Of a stretch of DNA of 64,000 bases, positions 18,737 to 28,545 are shown piece after piece. Origin of the DNA: Acinetobacter modestus. Its GTDB lineage: Bacteria; Pseudomonadota; Gammaproteobacteria; Pseudomonadales; Moraxellaceae. Positions within the stretch are counted from its first letter, which is position 1. Every line of letters starts with the position of its first letter. The notes below the pieces were generated by a model. That model did no database searches, had not been told where the DNA came from, and worked only from the letters and a program-made list of their open reading frames with translations. The position numbers were made by a program, and so were the translations under genes. The stretch is taken from the NCBI RefSeq assembly GCF_014636095.1, contig NZ_BMDV01000003.1:124001-188000 (forward strand), read 5' to 3'.

Positions 18737-19606
18737 TTAGAAGCGTAATTTAGCGTTTAAGCCAATAGTTTGCATATCTGCATCAGTACCTACAGCATTA
18801 GCATTTAAATAGCTTGCACCTACAGCAACAGCTGGAGTAATAAAGTAGTTTACATTAACGCCCCAAGCTGAATCAGGTGTATCTGCAAAACTTGATTTAG
18901 CGTATGAAACACCTGTGCTAAGTTTAGAGTTTAGGTACAAATCAGTTTTTAACTCGTATGCAGTGTCTTCACCGTAAACGATACCTGTTTCGAAACCAAT
19001 CGACATAGGCGTGCCATCGATTGCACCAACGTATTTAGTACGTGCAGTAATCGCATCTTGCTTGTCAGCGATAGTTGCTGTTTCATTAGCTGCTTTAGCA
19101 AAACCGCTGTTTAAGATTTTGAAAGTATCATAAGAGGTTTGTTCTACAACATTTGTATAACCTACCGCTACGAGGAAGTTTGGAGCGATTACAGAACCAA
19201 ATTCGACAGCCCAACGTTGACCACGATCATCATTCTCGCCATATTTGCCGTCATTATCAGTAGCACTATAGCTTAAGCTTGCATATGCAGGAGCGTAAGG
19301 TGTTGGTACATAGGCTTCAGCTTTAACACCTACATTTTGAGATTTAGTATCATCAAGATTAGCAAAGTTATATCCAAGAGCTACATTTGATGCTTGGTTA
19401 ACAAAAGCTGCTTCTGCTAAAGGACCTTTAGATGCATCTACATTTTTGAAGTAGTAAGTTGCTTGTCCACCAACAGTGTAATGATTAAAATCTCTGCTTT
19501 CATCATTAGAGTCTATAGCTTCAGACTGACCTTGGATTTCGAATTGGTAAGCTTGAGCACCGGTCATGGCTAATAATAAAGCAGTGGCTAAACCGAGTTT
19601 TTTCAT
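18737..19606 (-). CDS. Putative outer-membrane porin, paralogue of the 3603 gene
   Basis: A 289-residue protein with a signal peptide (MKKLGLATALLLAMTGAQA), repeated amphipathic beta-strand patterns and C-terminal NAKLRF, as expected of an outer-membrane barrel. The segment GPLAEAAFVNQASNVALGYNF matches the corresponding region of the protein at 3603-4370, and both have a YYF strand just before it. The family is common in Acinetobacter; the transported solute is not known. It is followed by a bidirectional terminator and preceded by an unusually long AT-rich gap. Confidence 0.82.
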   Translation of the reverse strand: MKKLGLATALLLAMTGAQAYQFEIQGQSEAIDSNDESRDFNHYTVGGQATYYFKNVDASKGPLAEAAFVNQASNVALGYNFANLDDTKSQNVGVKAEAYVPTPYAPAYASLSYSATDNDGKYGENDDRGQRWAVEFGSVIAPNFLVAVGYTNVVEQTSYDTFKILNSGFAKAANETATIADKQDAITARTKYVGAIDGTPMSIGFETGIVYGEDTAYELKTDLYLNSKLSTGVSYAKSSFADTPDSAWGVNVNYFITPAVAVGASYLNANAVGTDADMQTIGLNAKLRF

Positions 19607-20671
19607 AATAATTTCCAGCTTTTACAGTAAGGAGTAAAGTTGGATTTCATTCTATTGTAACAAAATATGAAGTCAATGTAATAAATGATATGTTTTGACA
19701 AATGATCGTGTAAGATAATAATGGCGGTTAAAAATTGCTCGACCAGTGTGTCAGTTGTCAACTTTTAAAAAAATATAATATTAATATATAGATAGGTTGT
19801 TTTCATCTACTTATTTAAGAGAGTAACCTTGTTTCGAAACGATATTTATTAATTGTTTAATTCGATTGAATTTATCGTTTTTTTCGTTTTAATCTGTCGT
19901 AAAACTGTAATAAATCATCAATAAAAATGTGATTTTAATCTCATTAAAATTGTGTTATGTGATTAATTTAATTTGTAAATGAAGCATGACAATTAGAAAA
20001 TTTGGGAAGTTCAATTTTAAGAGCTAATTTAATTTGGAAAAACGATTGTAAATTTAAACCCGATCTATTTAATCGACTTTACTTTTTGAGATATAATTCA
20101 CATAATGATTGTGAAGAGGTATTTAATTTGCATTTTATTATCTCGTAACATTTTCTCAATATATTGTGTTTTACTAGCTCGACTTTCCCCAAGGTTGAGC
20201 TTTTTTTTGCCCCGTTCTTTATCCATTTTTTAAGATATGACCTTTCAATAACATGGAAATTTGTGACAAAGATTTATTCTATTTACAATCATAAGGTGAT
20301 TTAAATTCTAAACACTTAAAAATATGTTTTTAATCAATTATTAAGATTGATTATTTTATTTTTTGATTAAAAATTTAAATCCATTTAACTTAAAAAGAAG
20401 ACCTTAATTATTTTTAAAATTATGAAACAAATTTTTCTCTTATATTTTTATCAAATAAGTAATAATTGAATTAATTGGATTTTAATATTAACTTTATTAA
20501 AACAATAGATTAGATTAAAAATGACAGCTTAATTGAAAAATATTTTAAATTTATACTTTATTTAAATGAAAAAGTGCCCTGAATTATGACAGTTAGATTT
20601 AAAATTCAGGTAAAATCAGCATTGTTTAAAAATCAATCAGGATGGCTTTTTGAGAATAGCAGGATATGTTC
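19607..20671. other. Long AT-rich gap with a candidate small RNA
   Basis: About 1.06 kb with no plausible protein gene. Besides the porin promoter at its left end it contains an isolated rightward intrinsic terminator (20176-20208) with a TATAAT box about 80 bp upstream, annotated separately. The right part (20280-20600) is extremely AT-rich, with no long repeat I could trace. Confidence 0.5.
20098..20208 (+). ncRNA. Candidate small RNA with intrinsic terminator
   Basis: A -10 TATAAT at 20092-20097 is followed about 80 bp later by a strong terminator: AGCTCGACTTT pairs with AAGGTTGAGCT (20176-20201), loop CCCC, then eight T. No rightward gene precedes the terminator; the porin on the left is on the other strand. 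A short transcript of roughly 100-110 nt starting near 20104 is the simplest reading. The -35 box is weak and the exact 5' end is a guess. No RNA family was recognised. Confidence 0.5.
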
Positions 20672-22393
20672 ATGGAGCGTAGTCAAAAACATACGAAATT
20701 ACGTTCAGGACATACAAGCCTTCGTCTATTTTTCTGTATGGTCATCATTATTTTCTCTATTTTATATATTTCCATTCCTCTCATTGTTCATAGTTATCAA
20801 GAATACGTCAAAACAAAACAAGCTCTCATCGAAATTACGAGTCTACGGGCTTTGGTGCAAACGGCAAATCAAATTTCTAAAGAAAGAGCACCATCTAATC
20901 AGGCAATGTCGAGTCAACCGAATGAGTTATTTATAAATAAAGAAAAGTTGCAACGTCATCGACAGGCTGTAGATAATCAGATTAATCAAACCATTTCAGT
21001 ATTAAAGCAGAATGGTTTTCAATCTATTGCAGGACATTTGCAGACTGATCTCAAAGTGAAATTAGCTCAGGCACGTCGTGTTGTTGATGTTTATATTGAA
21101 ACACCGTATTCACAAAGAAGTTCTCAACAACTGGATCATGCAATTTTAGCGCTTTTCTCTGTGTGGGATGAAAATAGGCTTTTTTTAAAATTATTAATGA
21201 CACAATTAGAAAGTAAAGATAGCGACATGTCGAATTATTTTACTTCAATTCTCATCCTAACAGATATGCGAGATCAGGCTGGGCGTATTGCATCTAACAT
21301 TATGGCTCCAATCACTTTTGCTGAACCGATTTCTGATGCAAATCGAGCACGTTCTTTACAGACTCAGCATCAGGCAGAATATCTTTGGTCGTTGGTTGAT
21401 ACGATTCAACCTGAACAGACCAAAACACTAAAATATAAACTTTTGCATGAACGCGTAAAAACGGAGTTCTTAGAGCAAGGGTTACCTTTAATTTCTAAAT
21501 TACTTGATCAAAGTGAAAATGCTGAACCGTATTCTTTAACAGGGACGCAACTGACCGAGCGGATGGTTGATAAATTTACCACGGTGATGGATTTACAGAA
21601 CTATATTTTAGATTATAGCTATGAAATCGTTAAGCAACAGAATAAAGAAGCTCAGCAGCAGTTTATTTTTAACTTTGGTATTTCGATTGTTTCATTGCTT
21701 ACAGCAATTTTCACAATGAGCTATGCCAAGAGACGTGTATTTCAGCCTTTAATTAGAGCAAGAAATATGATTTTGAGTTTATCAAATAGTCCAACTGAAC
21801 CTTTTACTGGTAAGCAGTCTCGGCAGGAATTCTTTTCTTTATTTGAAGCGATAGAAAGATTAAAAAGTATTTTGAAACAACGTGACATGATGGAGTCACA
21901 GCTTAAGAAAGTTGCGAACTCAGATATATTAACGGGTGTCGCAAATCGTTTGGCTTTGGAAGAATATATCAATGTTTTAGAGTCAAAGCCTGAAGGTCTA
22001 TCAGAAACCTGTGTCATTGTGATTGATATTGATAATTTTAAATTTGTGAATGATCAATATGGGCATATTGCGGGTGATCAGGTGATTACCATGATTGCAG
22101 ACCAACTCAAGCATAATGTGCGAGCTTCTGATTTAATCGTTCGTTATGGTGGTGATGAATTTTTAGTCGTGATCGAAAGTATTGAAATGAAAGCAGCAAA
22201 AGCGATTGCTGAAAGTATTCGTTCAGGCATATTAAAACAGAATATTGTGACTTCAAATGTTGGTGAATTGATTCAGGTTTCAGTGAGTATAGGAATTGCG
22301 ATTGGAGCCGAAACTTGGTTAGAGTTATTAGAAAAAGCTGATCAGTCTTTGTTAAAAGCGAAAGCAAACGGGAAGAATGTGGTGGAAGGGTAG
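20672..22393 (+). CDS. Membrane-bound diguanylate cyclase (GGDEF)
   Basis: A 573-residue protein predicted to make cyclic di-GMP. The layout is an N-terminal TM helix (about 20-42), a periplasmic sensor region of some 290 residues, a second TM (FNFGISIVSLLTAIFTMSYA), and a C-terminal GGDEF domain. LTGVANR, DIDNFKFVNDQYGH and the intact active site RYGGDEF are visible, and the RxxD inhibitory site (RASD) lies exactly five residues before GGDEF, so product feedback is expected. ATG 20672 is preferred over 20666 because AGGA is then correctly spaced. Confidence 0.92.
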   Translation: MERSQKHTKLRSGHTSLRLFFCMVIIIFSILYISIPLIVHSYQEYVKTKQALIEITSLRALVQTANQISKERAPSNQAMSSQPNELFINKEKLQRHRQAVDNQINQTISVLKQNGFQSIAGHLQTDLKVKLAQARRVVDVYIETPYSQRSSQQLDHAILALFSVWDENRLFLKLLMTQLESKDSDMSNYFTSILILTDMRDQAGRIASNIMAPITFAEPISDANRARSLQTQHQAEYLWSLVDTIQPEQTKTLKYKLLHERVKTEFLEQGLPLISKLLDQSENAEPYSLTGTQLTERMVDKFTTVMDLQNYILDYSYEIVKQQNKEAQQQFIFNFGISIVSLLTAIFTMSYAKRRVFQPLIRARNMILSLSNSPTEPFTGKQSRQEFFSLFEAIERLKSILKQRDMMESQLKKVANSDILTGVANRLALEEYINVLESKPEGLSETCVIVIDIDNFKFVNDQYGHIAGDQVITMIADQLKHNVRASDLIVRYGGDEFLVVIESIEMKAAKAIAESIRSGILKQNIVTSNVGELIQVSVSIGIAIGAETWLELLEKADQSLLKAKANGKNVVEG

Positions 22394-22494
22394 AAATGCC
22401 CCTATTATTCTGATTTGCGATAGTAACTCTTTGTCATTAAATTTAAATCTCTCATTGTTAGCTTACAAGATATATTAAAAATAGAGTCTTGCCT

Positions 22495-23202
22495 GTGCTG
22501 CCAAAAGACCAAGAAAAATTATATAAGATGATTTATTTACCTGATTATTATAAGAACTGGCAGAAAATTGCCCAATTCTCTAAACAATATGATGCGAATG
22601 ATATTGCCCAAAATGCTTTTCTATTTGTTATAGACCAGTGGATAGGGGGATTTGATTTATGCAATCCTGAACATTGGGTTGAGTTAACGCAAAAGATGTG
22701 GAGTCTTTATGGCCATGGCGGCGATCGTGTGCTGAAAAATGCGTTGAGTATGGATCAAACTTCTCGAAATGATCCAGACGAAGCAATTAATCCAATTCTT
22801 TTGGGTATATCATCTCCAACATCAACTGAACCATTGCAGGGAATAATTGATGACGAAGAACAGCAGATACGCAAAGAGAAACAGGTAAGGAAAATTCAAG
22901 AAAATAGTTTTTCGATGGCTTTAGCCTATGTTCAGCTATTTGAAAATCTAAAACCTAAATTGTTCAAATATACTTATTTAAATATCGCTGATTATATGAA
23001 AATGTCTTATTCATGGTTACGGCAATGTTTAAAGCGTGCTGATAAACTTCATAAAACTCAGCGCTCCTTGTTTGATCATATTGAGTATGCACCAACTCAG
23101 CATTTAGGGAGTTGGCGTAAATTCAAGCTAGAGAGACGAAATCAACCTAAATTTACGCCAGTACTTGAGAACCAATTAAGTTTATTTCAACATCGGTTTT
23201 AA
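22495..23202 (+). CDS. Unrecognised protein with sigma-70-like layout
   Basis: About 235 residues. An early stretch, [17 protein letters not shown], resembles region 2 of ECF sigma factors. A W-containing segment and LSMDQ, reminiscent of the LSLD seen between sigma regions, follow. A C-terminal helix pair, [20 protein letters not shown] then RADKLHK, resembles sigma region 4. The similarity is by eye and partial, so the sigma role is a hypothesis. The start is unclear: GTG 22495 has AGAG upstream; TTG 22489 and ATG 22528 are alternatives. Its end overlaps convergent uvrA by 21 bp. Confidence 0.7.
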   Translation: MLPKDQEKLYKMIYLPDYYKNWQKIAQFSKQYDANDIAQNAFLFVIDQWIGGFDLCNPEHWVELTQKMWSLYGHGGDRVLKNALSMDQTSRNDPDEAINPILLGISSPTSTEPLQGIIDDEEQQIRKEKQVRKIQENSFSMALAYVQLFENLKPKLFKYTYLNIADYMKMSYSWLRQCLKRADKLHKTQRSLFDHIEYAPTQHLGSWRKFKLERRNQPKFTPVLENQLSLFQHRF

Positions 23203-26013
23203 GAACTTACCTGTGTGTGAAATCTCAACTTCAGCCACTTGCTCAGGCGTACCTGCTGCAATAATTTGACCACCACCAGAACCACCTTCGGGACCAAGGT
23301 CAATTACCCAATCTGCGGTTTTGATTACATCCAAATTATGCTCAATCACCACAATGGTATTACCTTTATTGCGTAGCTCATACAAAATGTCGAGTAACTT
23401 GGCAATATCATGGAAGTGCAAACCTGTGGTTGGCTCATCTAAGATATATAAGGTTTTACCTGTATCTCGTTTTGCTAACTCACGCGCTAATTTCACCCGT
23501 TGTGCTTCACCGCCTGATAGAGTTGTTGCCGCTTGACCCAAACGAATATAGCCTAGACCTACTTGCATTAAGGTATCTAAACGGCGGTGAATCACAGGAA
23601 TGGCACTAAAGAATTCAGCAGCATCTTCTACGGTCATTTCTAACACGTCTGAAATGTTCTTGCCTTTATAACCAACCTCTAAAGTTTCACGGTTATAACG
23701 TTTGCCATGACAAGCATCACAAGGCACATACATATCAGGCAGGAAGTGCATGGCCACCTTGATCATACCGTCGCCTTCACAGGCTTCACAGCGACCGCCT
23801 TTCACGTTAAACGAGAAACGACCTGCGCTATAACCACGTGCTTTGGCTTCAGGTGTCTGAGCAAACAATTCGCGAATTGGGGTGAATAAACCCGTGTAAG
23901 TCGCAGGATTCGAACGTGGGGTACGACCAATAGGACTCTGGTCAATATCCACCACTTTATCTAAATGTTGTAAGCCATCGATCGAATCAAACTTTTCAGC
24001 AGTGAGCGTGGTGGCCCCATTCAACTGAGTCGCAGCCAAAGGCAATAAAGTACGGTTAATCAAGGTTGATTTACCAGAACCAGACACCCCAGTCACACAG
24101 GTCATGATACCCAATGGAATGGTCAAATCGACATTTTGTAAGTTATGTCCGCTTGCCCCAGAGAGTTTGATCACTTCATTTGGGCGAGGGGAGAGTGTAC
24201 GCTGTTTCGGCACTTCAATTTTGAGTTTGCCTGAGAGGTATTGACCAGTGAGTGAATCAGCATGGCTTGCCAACTCATCATACGTTCCTTCTGCAATAAT
24301 TGCCCCACCGTGAATTCCTGCACCAGGACCAATATCGATAATATGATCCGCGGCACGAATTGCATCTTCATCATGCTCAACCACAAGCACGGTATTGCCG
24401 AGATCGCGTAAGCGAATTAAGGTTTGTAATAGGCGATCATTATCACGTTGATGCAGACCAATGGATGGCTCATCCAATACATACATCACACCCATTAAGC
24501 CTGCACCAATTTGCGATGCGAGACGAATACGTTGTGCTTCACCACCTGATAATGTTTCGGCTGAACGTGCAAGACTTAAATAATTGAGCCCAACACTTAC
24601 CAAGAAATGTAAACGCTCACGAATCTCTTTAAAGATTTTATCGGCGATTTCACCTTTAGCACCTTCAAGATTGAGGTCTTGATAATAGTTTTCAGCATCA
24701 CCAATCGACATTTTGGTGATCTGTGCAATGGTCTTGTCTTTAACACGCACATGACGAGAAATTTCATTGAGACGTGAACCACCACAAGCATCACATGCTG
24801 CATTTGATAAATATTGTGCGAGATCATCACGCACATAGTTTGATTCAGTTTCACGATAGCGCCGTTCTAAATGTGGCAACACACCTTCAAAGGCTTGTAC
24901 ACGACTGTGTTTACGACCTCGTTCATCGATATAACTGAGGTCAATTTTCTCTTTGCCTGTGCCTTGTAAAAATTTCTTTTGGGTGTCTTTATCTAAACTA
25001 TTCCAAGGCTGATCGAGATCAATACTGAAATGATCCGCTACTTTTTGCAGCATGGTGTAGTAATACGGACGTTGTCTGTCCCAACCACGAATCGCCCCTT
25101 GGCTGATCGAAACTTCTGGATTTGGAATGAGTTTTTCCGCACTAAAATGGCTACGTGTTCCTAGACCGTCACAGACAGGGCAAGCACCAAATGGATTATT
25201 GAATGAGAACAGACGTGGTTCGAGTTCAGCTACGGCACGGTCACATTCAGGACATGAATGTTTTGCAGAGAACACACGTTCAGGATGTTCGCCATTCATC
25301 CACGACAACACCGCAATATCACTACCTAGACGTAATGCGGTTTCAAACGATTCTGCGATACGATTGCCAAGATCGTCACGGACTTTAAAGCGATCGACCA
25401 CGACTTCGATGGTATGTTTTTTCTTTTTATCCAGTTCAGGTGGGGTATCAATATCAATGATTTCACCATCGACACGGGCACGGACAAAACCTTGGCCTTG
25501 TAATTGTTCAAATAATTGGGTGTATTCACCCTTACGCTCACGCACCACAGGTGCGAGTAACATCAATGCTGTACCTTCTTCTAATCCTTTTACCGCATCA
25601 ACCATTTCTGAAATGGTTTGTGCCACCATCGGTAGATCATGTTCAGGACAGTAAGGCGTTCCTACACGTGCGTAAAGCAAACGCAAATAATCATAAATTT
25701 CGGTAATTGTACCTACAGTTGAACGTGGATTATGGCTAGTTGATTTTTGCTCAATCGCGATTGCAGGTGATAAACCTTCAATTGAGTCAACTTCAGGTTT
25801 TTCCATTTGCGAAAGGAATTGGCGTGCATAAGCTGAAAGTGATTCGACATAGCGACGCTGACCTTCAGCATATAAAGTGTCAAATGCAAGGGATGATTTT
25901 CCTGAACCTGAAAGCCCTGTGATCACCACAAATTTGTCACGTGGAATATCGAGTGACACATTCTTTAAATTATGGGTACGTGCGCCTCGAATACGGATAT
26001 GACTTTGGCTCAT
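23182..26013 (-). CDS. uvrA: Excinuclease ABC subunit A
   Basis: The damage-recognition ATPase of nucleotide excision repair, working as a dimer with UvrB. The 943-residue length is typical. Two ABC cassettes are visible: Walker [13 protein letters not shown] (about 31-42) and [12 protein letters not shown], with signature motifs [12 protein letters not shown] and [12 protein letters not shown]. Zinc-finger cysteines occur in [15 protein letters not shown] and in [20 protein letters not shown] continuing to [10 protein letters not shown]. The upstream 360-bp gap would hold the promoter; I did not find a clear LexA-type box. Confidence 0.97.
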   Translation of the reverse strand: MSQSHIRIRGARTHNLKNVSLDIPRDKFVVITGLSGSGKSSLAFDTLYAEGQRRYVESLSAYARQFLSQMEKPEVDSIEGLSPAIAIEQKSTSHNPRSTVGTITEIYDYLRLLYARVGTPYCPEHDLPMVAQTISEMVDAVKGLEEGTALMLLAPVVRERKGEYTQLFEQLQGQGFVRARVDGEIIDIDTPPELDKKKKHTIEVVVDRFKVRDDLGNRIAESFETALRLGSDIAVLSWMNGEHPERVFSAKHSCPECDRAVAELEPRLFSFNNPFGACPVCDGLGTRSHFSAEKLIPNPEVSISQGAIRGWDRQRPYYYTMLQKVADHFSIDLDQPWNSLDKDTQKKFLQGTGKEKIDLSYIDERGRKHSRVQAFEGVLPHLERRYRETESNYVRDDLAQYLSNAACDACGGSRLNEISRHVRVKDKTIAQITKMSIGDAENYYQDLNLEGAKGEIADKIFKEIRERLHFLVSVGLNYLSLARSAETLSGGEAQRIRLASQIGAGLMGVMYVLDEPSIGLHQRDNDRLLQTLIRLRDLGNTVLVVEHDEDAIRAADHIIDIGPGAGIHGGAIIAEGTYDELASHADSLTGQYLSGKLKIEVPKQRTLSPRPNEVIKLSGASGHNLQNVDLTIPLGIMTCVTGVSGSGKSTLINRTLLPLAATQLNGATTLTAEKFDSIDGLQHLDKVVDIDQSPIGRTPRSNPATYTGLFTPIRELFAQTPEAKARGYSAGRFSFNVKGGRCEACEGDGMIKVAMHFLPDMYVPCDACHGKRYNRETLEVGYKGKNISDVLEMTVEDAAEFFSAIPVIHRRLDTLMQVGLGYIRLGQAATTLSGGEAQRVKLARELAKRDTGKTLYILDEPTTGLHFHDIAKLLDILYELRNKGNTIVVIEHNLDVIKTADWVIDLGPEGGSGGGQIIAAGTPEQVAEVEISHTGKFLKPMLK

Positions 26014-26380
26014 GAAAACATCTCAGTAATGTGCAAATAGAAGATCAAAATACATTGAACAGCAATCTCATAGATCATTCATTATTTAATTTGAATGTAT
26101 TGAAAGAAAGCTCAGTACTAATCAATTTAAAATAATTTCTGAGCAGCATTTTGCTGTTGAATGGGTCTTATATGATAGCGCCTTAAAATTGTTCAAGTGG
26201 TATAAAAATATTTAAAACGACAAATTGTGACGGTTAAATCACATTTATAACGAGTATCACATACTGACCGAGTTGTATTTTTATCATTCCTTTTCTGATT
26301 TTACTACCGTAAAGCTGTTGCAGAATAAAAATACACAAATTTACTAGACGACTGGTCTAATATTAACTTATAGTGTGGCT
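26014..26380. other. Divergent region between uvrA and the TetR gene
   Basis: About 367 bp, AT-rich, carrying the uvrA promoter and, at its right end, the dyad 26345-26359 just before the TetR gene. No RNA gene or long repeat seen. Confidence 0.45.
26345..26359. promoter_or_regulatory. Probable TetR/NemR-type operator
   Basis: TAGACGACTGGTCTA has inverted arms TAGAC/GTCTA and sits just upstream of the TetR-family gene. It resembles the palindromic TAGAC...GTCTA operators of NemR-type repressors and shares ACGACTGGTC with the dyad at 27979-27998. Binding is inferred. Confidence 0.6.
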
Positions 26381-26983
26381 ATGAAACGATCAATCAAGAG
26401 TGAAGCAACTCGACAACATATCTTGGATACCAGTTTTGAATTGGTATTGCGTAAAGGTTTTGTGGGAGTTGGCTTACAAGAAATTTTAAAAGCCTGTGAC
26501 GTGCCAAAAGGTTCGTTCTACCACTATTTTGCGTCTAAAGAGGCATTCGGTTGTGCCTTATTAGAACAGTATATGGCTGACTATAAAGTACGAGTCGAAC
26601 AGCTTTGGCAGCACACTGAACAAAGTGCGTATGCACGTTTAATAGCTTTGTGGCAGGCATGGATTGACGATCCAATTTATGGCAGTTGGGCAGAAAACTG
26701 CTTAATTGTAAAACTCGCAGCTGAAGTCTCTGATTTATCAGAAGACATGCGACAGATTTTAAATTTAGGTGTGCATCGACTCACGAAACGCGTGGCGCTG
26801 TTATTGCAAGAAGGGCAGCAACAAGGTTCGATTCCAACACATCTTGATCCAATTAAAACAGCTCAAGTGATGTATCAGCTTTGGTTAGGGGCTGCTTTGA
26901 TGACCAAATTGGCACAAGACAAAGCACCGCTACATCTAGCTTTAGAAACCACCAAACAGCTGTTACAACCAATACAGGAATAA
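26381..26983 (+). CDS. TetR-family repressor (NemR-like)
   Basis: A 200-residue regulator. N-terminal HTH: ATRQHILDTSFELVLRKGF, then VGLQEILKACDVPKGSFYHYFASKEAF (about 8-50), the canonical TetR domain; the C-terminal ligand domain is all-helical. The start is ATG 26381 (a GTG two codons earlier is possible). It is 3 bp upstream of an oxidoreductase gene and has a dyad operator in front of it, so it likely represses its own operon and the DUF1304 gene. Resemblance to NemR, which senses quinones and electrophiles, is suggestive only. Confidence 0.87.
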   Translation: MKRSIKSEATRQHILDTSFELVLRKGFVGVGLQEILKACDVPKGSFYHYFASKEAFGCALLEQYMADYKVRVEQLWQHTEQSAYARLIALWQAWIDDPIYGSWAENCLIVKLAAEVSDLSEDMRQILNLGVHRLTKRVALLLQEGQQQGSIPTHLDPIKTAQVMYQLWLGAALMTKLAQDKAPLHLALETTKQLLQPIQE

Positions 26984-26986
26984 ATC

Positions 26987-27964
26987 ATGCAAAGTATTAT
27001 CCATCAACAATTTGGCGAGCCCGTAGATGTTTTAGAATTCGGTGATATGCCGAAACCTGAGCCTAAAGTAGGTGAAGTCCGTATTAAAACGATTATGTCC
27101 CCAATCCATAATCACGATGTGTGGACGGTGCGGGGGAGTTATGGTTATAAGCCAACTTTACCTGCAATTGGCGGTAGTGAAGCGGTAGGTATTGTCGATG
27201 CTGTGGGTGAAGGTGTTGATCACAGCAAATTAGGACAACGTATTGCTGTTGCTGGTGTACATGGCAGTTGGGCAGAATATTTTATTGCGCCTGCGCAAAG
27301 CATTATTCCTCTAAATGATGCAATTGATGATGAAACAGCAGCGCAATTGATTGGGATGCCAATTAGTGCTTTGATGTTACTCGACTTTGTGAATGTTCAA
27401 GCAGGGCAATGGTTGATTCAAAATACAGCCAATGGTGCGGTGGGTAAAACCGTAGCGATGATTGCTCAGGCGCGTGGTTTGCAAGTGATTAATCTTGTGC
27501 GTCGTACCGATGCAATTGCCGAAATGCAGGCTTTAGGCATTCAACATGTAGTTGCCACGGATCAAGCGGATTGGAAGCAACAAGTCAAAGCGATTCATGC
27601 TGATCAGCCATTGATTGCAGGCGTGGACTCAATTGGTGGAACGGCCAGTGGTGAAATGCTGAATCTACTGAGTGAGAATAGTGTATTGGTTTCATTTGGC
27701 AGTATGACGGGCGAAACTATGCAGATTTCATCGGGCGATTTGATTTTCAAACAGGCAACGGTGAAAGGTTTTTGGGCAAGTGTGGTTAATAAAGAAATGC
27801 CAGCAGAGCGCAAAAAGGCATTATTTGTTGAGTTATTAACGCTTGCGACGCAAAAGAAATTAGTTTTACCTGTGGAAGGTGTTTTTAGTTTTGATGATAT
27901 TAAAACGGCTGCACTCAAAGCAACTCAGGGTGCGCGTCAGGGCAAAGTGTTGTTAAAGCCTTAA
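26987..27964 (+). CDS. MDR-family zinc-type dehydrogenase/quinone oxidoreductase
   Basis: A 325-residue medium-chain dehydrogenase/reductase: N-terminal GroES-like domain (GGSEAVGIVDAVGEGVD), then a Rossmann domain with NTANGAVGKTVAMIAQARG. The structural-zinc cysteines of alcohol dehydrogenases are absent, so it is probably a zinc-free NADPH-dependent reductase of quinones, enals or enoyl compounds. It directly follows the TetR gene (3-bp gap) and precedes a DUF1304 gene, consistent with an electrophile-stress operon. Confidence 0.85.
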   Translation: MQSIIHQQFGEPVDVLEFGDMPKPEPKVGEVRIKTIMSPIHNHDVWTVRGSYGYKPTLPAIGGSEAVGIVDAVGEGVDHSKLGQRIAVAGVHGSWAEYFIAPAQSIIPLNDAIDDETAAQLIGMPISALMLLDFVNVQAGQWLIQNTANGAVGKTVAMIAQARGLQVINLVRRTDAIAEMQALGIQHVVATDQADWKQQVKAIHADQPLIAGVDSIGGTASGEMLNLLSENSVLVSFGSMTGETMQISSGDLIFKQATVKGFWASVVNKEMPAERKKALFVELLTLATQKKLVLPVEGVFSFDDIKTAALKATQGARQGKVLLKP

Positions 27965-27978
27965 TTTGGAAAACAGAT

Positions 27979-27998
27979 GACCAGTCGTGAGGCTGGTC
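27979..27998. promoter_or_regulatory. Dyad upstream of the DUF1304 gene, probable second operator
   Basis: GACCAG/CTGGTC arms surround an 8-nt spacer, with no T-run after it, so it is not a standard terminator. Read on the minus strand it contains ACGACTGGTC, as in the dyad at 26345-26359, and the plus strand ends CTGGTCTA. The same TetR protein may bind both. Confidence 0.5.
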
Positions 27999-28035
27999 TA
28001 CTTAAATTGAGTCATAAAATAAAAAGGAAAATTAT

Positions 28036-28389
28036 ATGATTGGACAACTGCTTGTGGGATTAATTGCTGTCTTACATGTGTATATTTTAGTACTGGAAAT
28101 GTTTTTGTGGGATAAGCCCTATGGTTTAAAAGCTTTTGGTAATAGTTTGGAAAAGGCTCAGCTCACTAAAGTTTTAGCGCAGAACCAAGGTCTTTATAAT
28201 GGGTTTCTTGCAGCAGGTTTGTTTTGGGCACTAATTGCACCTGAAACCTATGCGGTGGCTTTGGCGAATTTCTTTTTAGCTTGTGTGTTGGTTGCAGGAA
28301 TTTATGGTGGACTCACTGCCAGTAAGAAAATTATTTATATCCAATCTGTACCCGCATTGCTTGCCTTAATTGCGGTTAACTTTTTTTAA
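28036..28389 (+). CDS. DUF1304 small membrane protein
   Basis: A 117-residue protein with four hydrophobic helices, starting IGQLLVGLIAVLHVYILVLEMFLW and containing NQGLYNGFLAAGLFWAL, both typical of DUF1304. A good ribosome site (AAAGGAAA) precedes ATG 28036. It is the last gene of the TetR/oxidoreductase group, separated from it by the second operator-like dyad. The family has no established function. Confidence 0.87.
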   Translation: MIGQLLVGLIAVLHVYILVLEMFLWDKPYGLKAFGNSLEKAQLTKVLAQNQGLYNGFLAAGLFWALIAPETYAVALANFFLACVLVAGIYGGLTASKKIIYIQSVPALLALIAVNFF

Positions 28390-28457
28390 GCAATTAAAGG
28401 TATTCACTCGATCTGATTTATGTTTTAATGCAACCAGTTTGAGATGAGCCTCATACA

Positions 28458-28480
28458 GTATATCGGACAATACGATATAC
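28458..28480. repeat. Inverted repeat before the DUF1304/tenA terminator
   Basis: Perfect 8-bp arms, GTATATCG/CGATATAC, with a 7-nt spacer, lie right in front of the terminator. There is no T-run of its own. Its role is unknown; it could be a protein-binding site. Confidence 0.5.
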
Positions 28481-28483
28481 GAC

Positions 28484-28507
28484 TAAGCCCCCATGAGGGG
28501 CTTTTTT
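28484..28507 (+). terminator. Terminator of the TetR/oxidoreductase/DUF1304 group
   Basis: Stem AGCCCC/GGGGCT with loop CATGA, followed by six T. Confidence 0.88.
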
Positions 28508-28545
28508 ATGTCTGTGAAAAATGTAAATGAAGATCTGATAGGCGA

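Noticed and set aside
25127..25654. 175-codon plus-strand frame inside uvrA
   Set aside because: Antisense shadow of a well-conserved gene; no ribosome site or domain.
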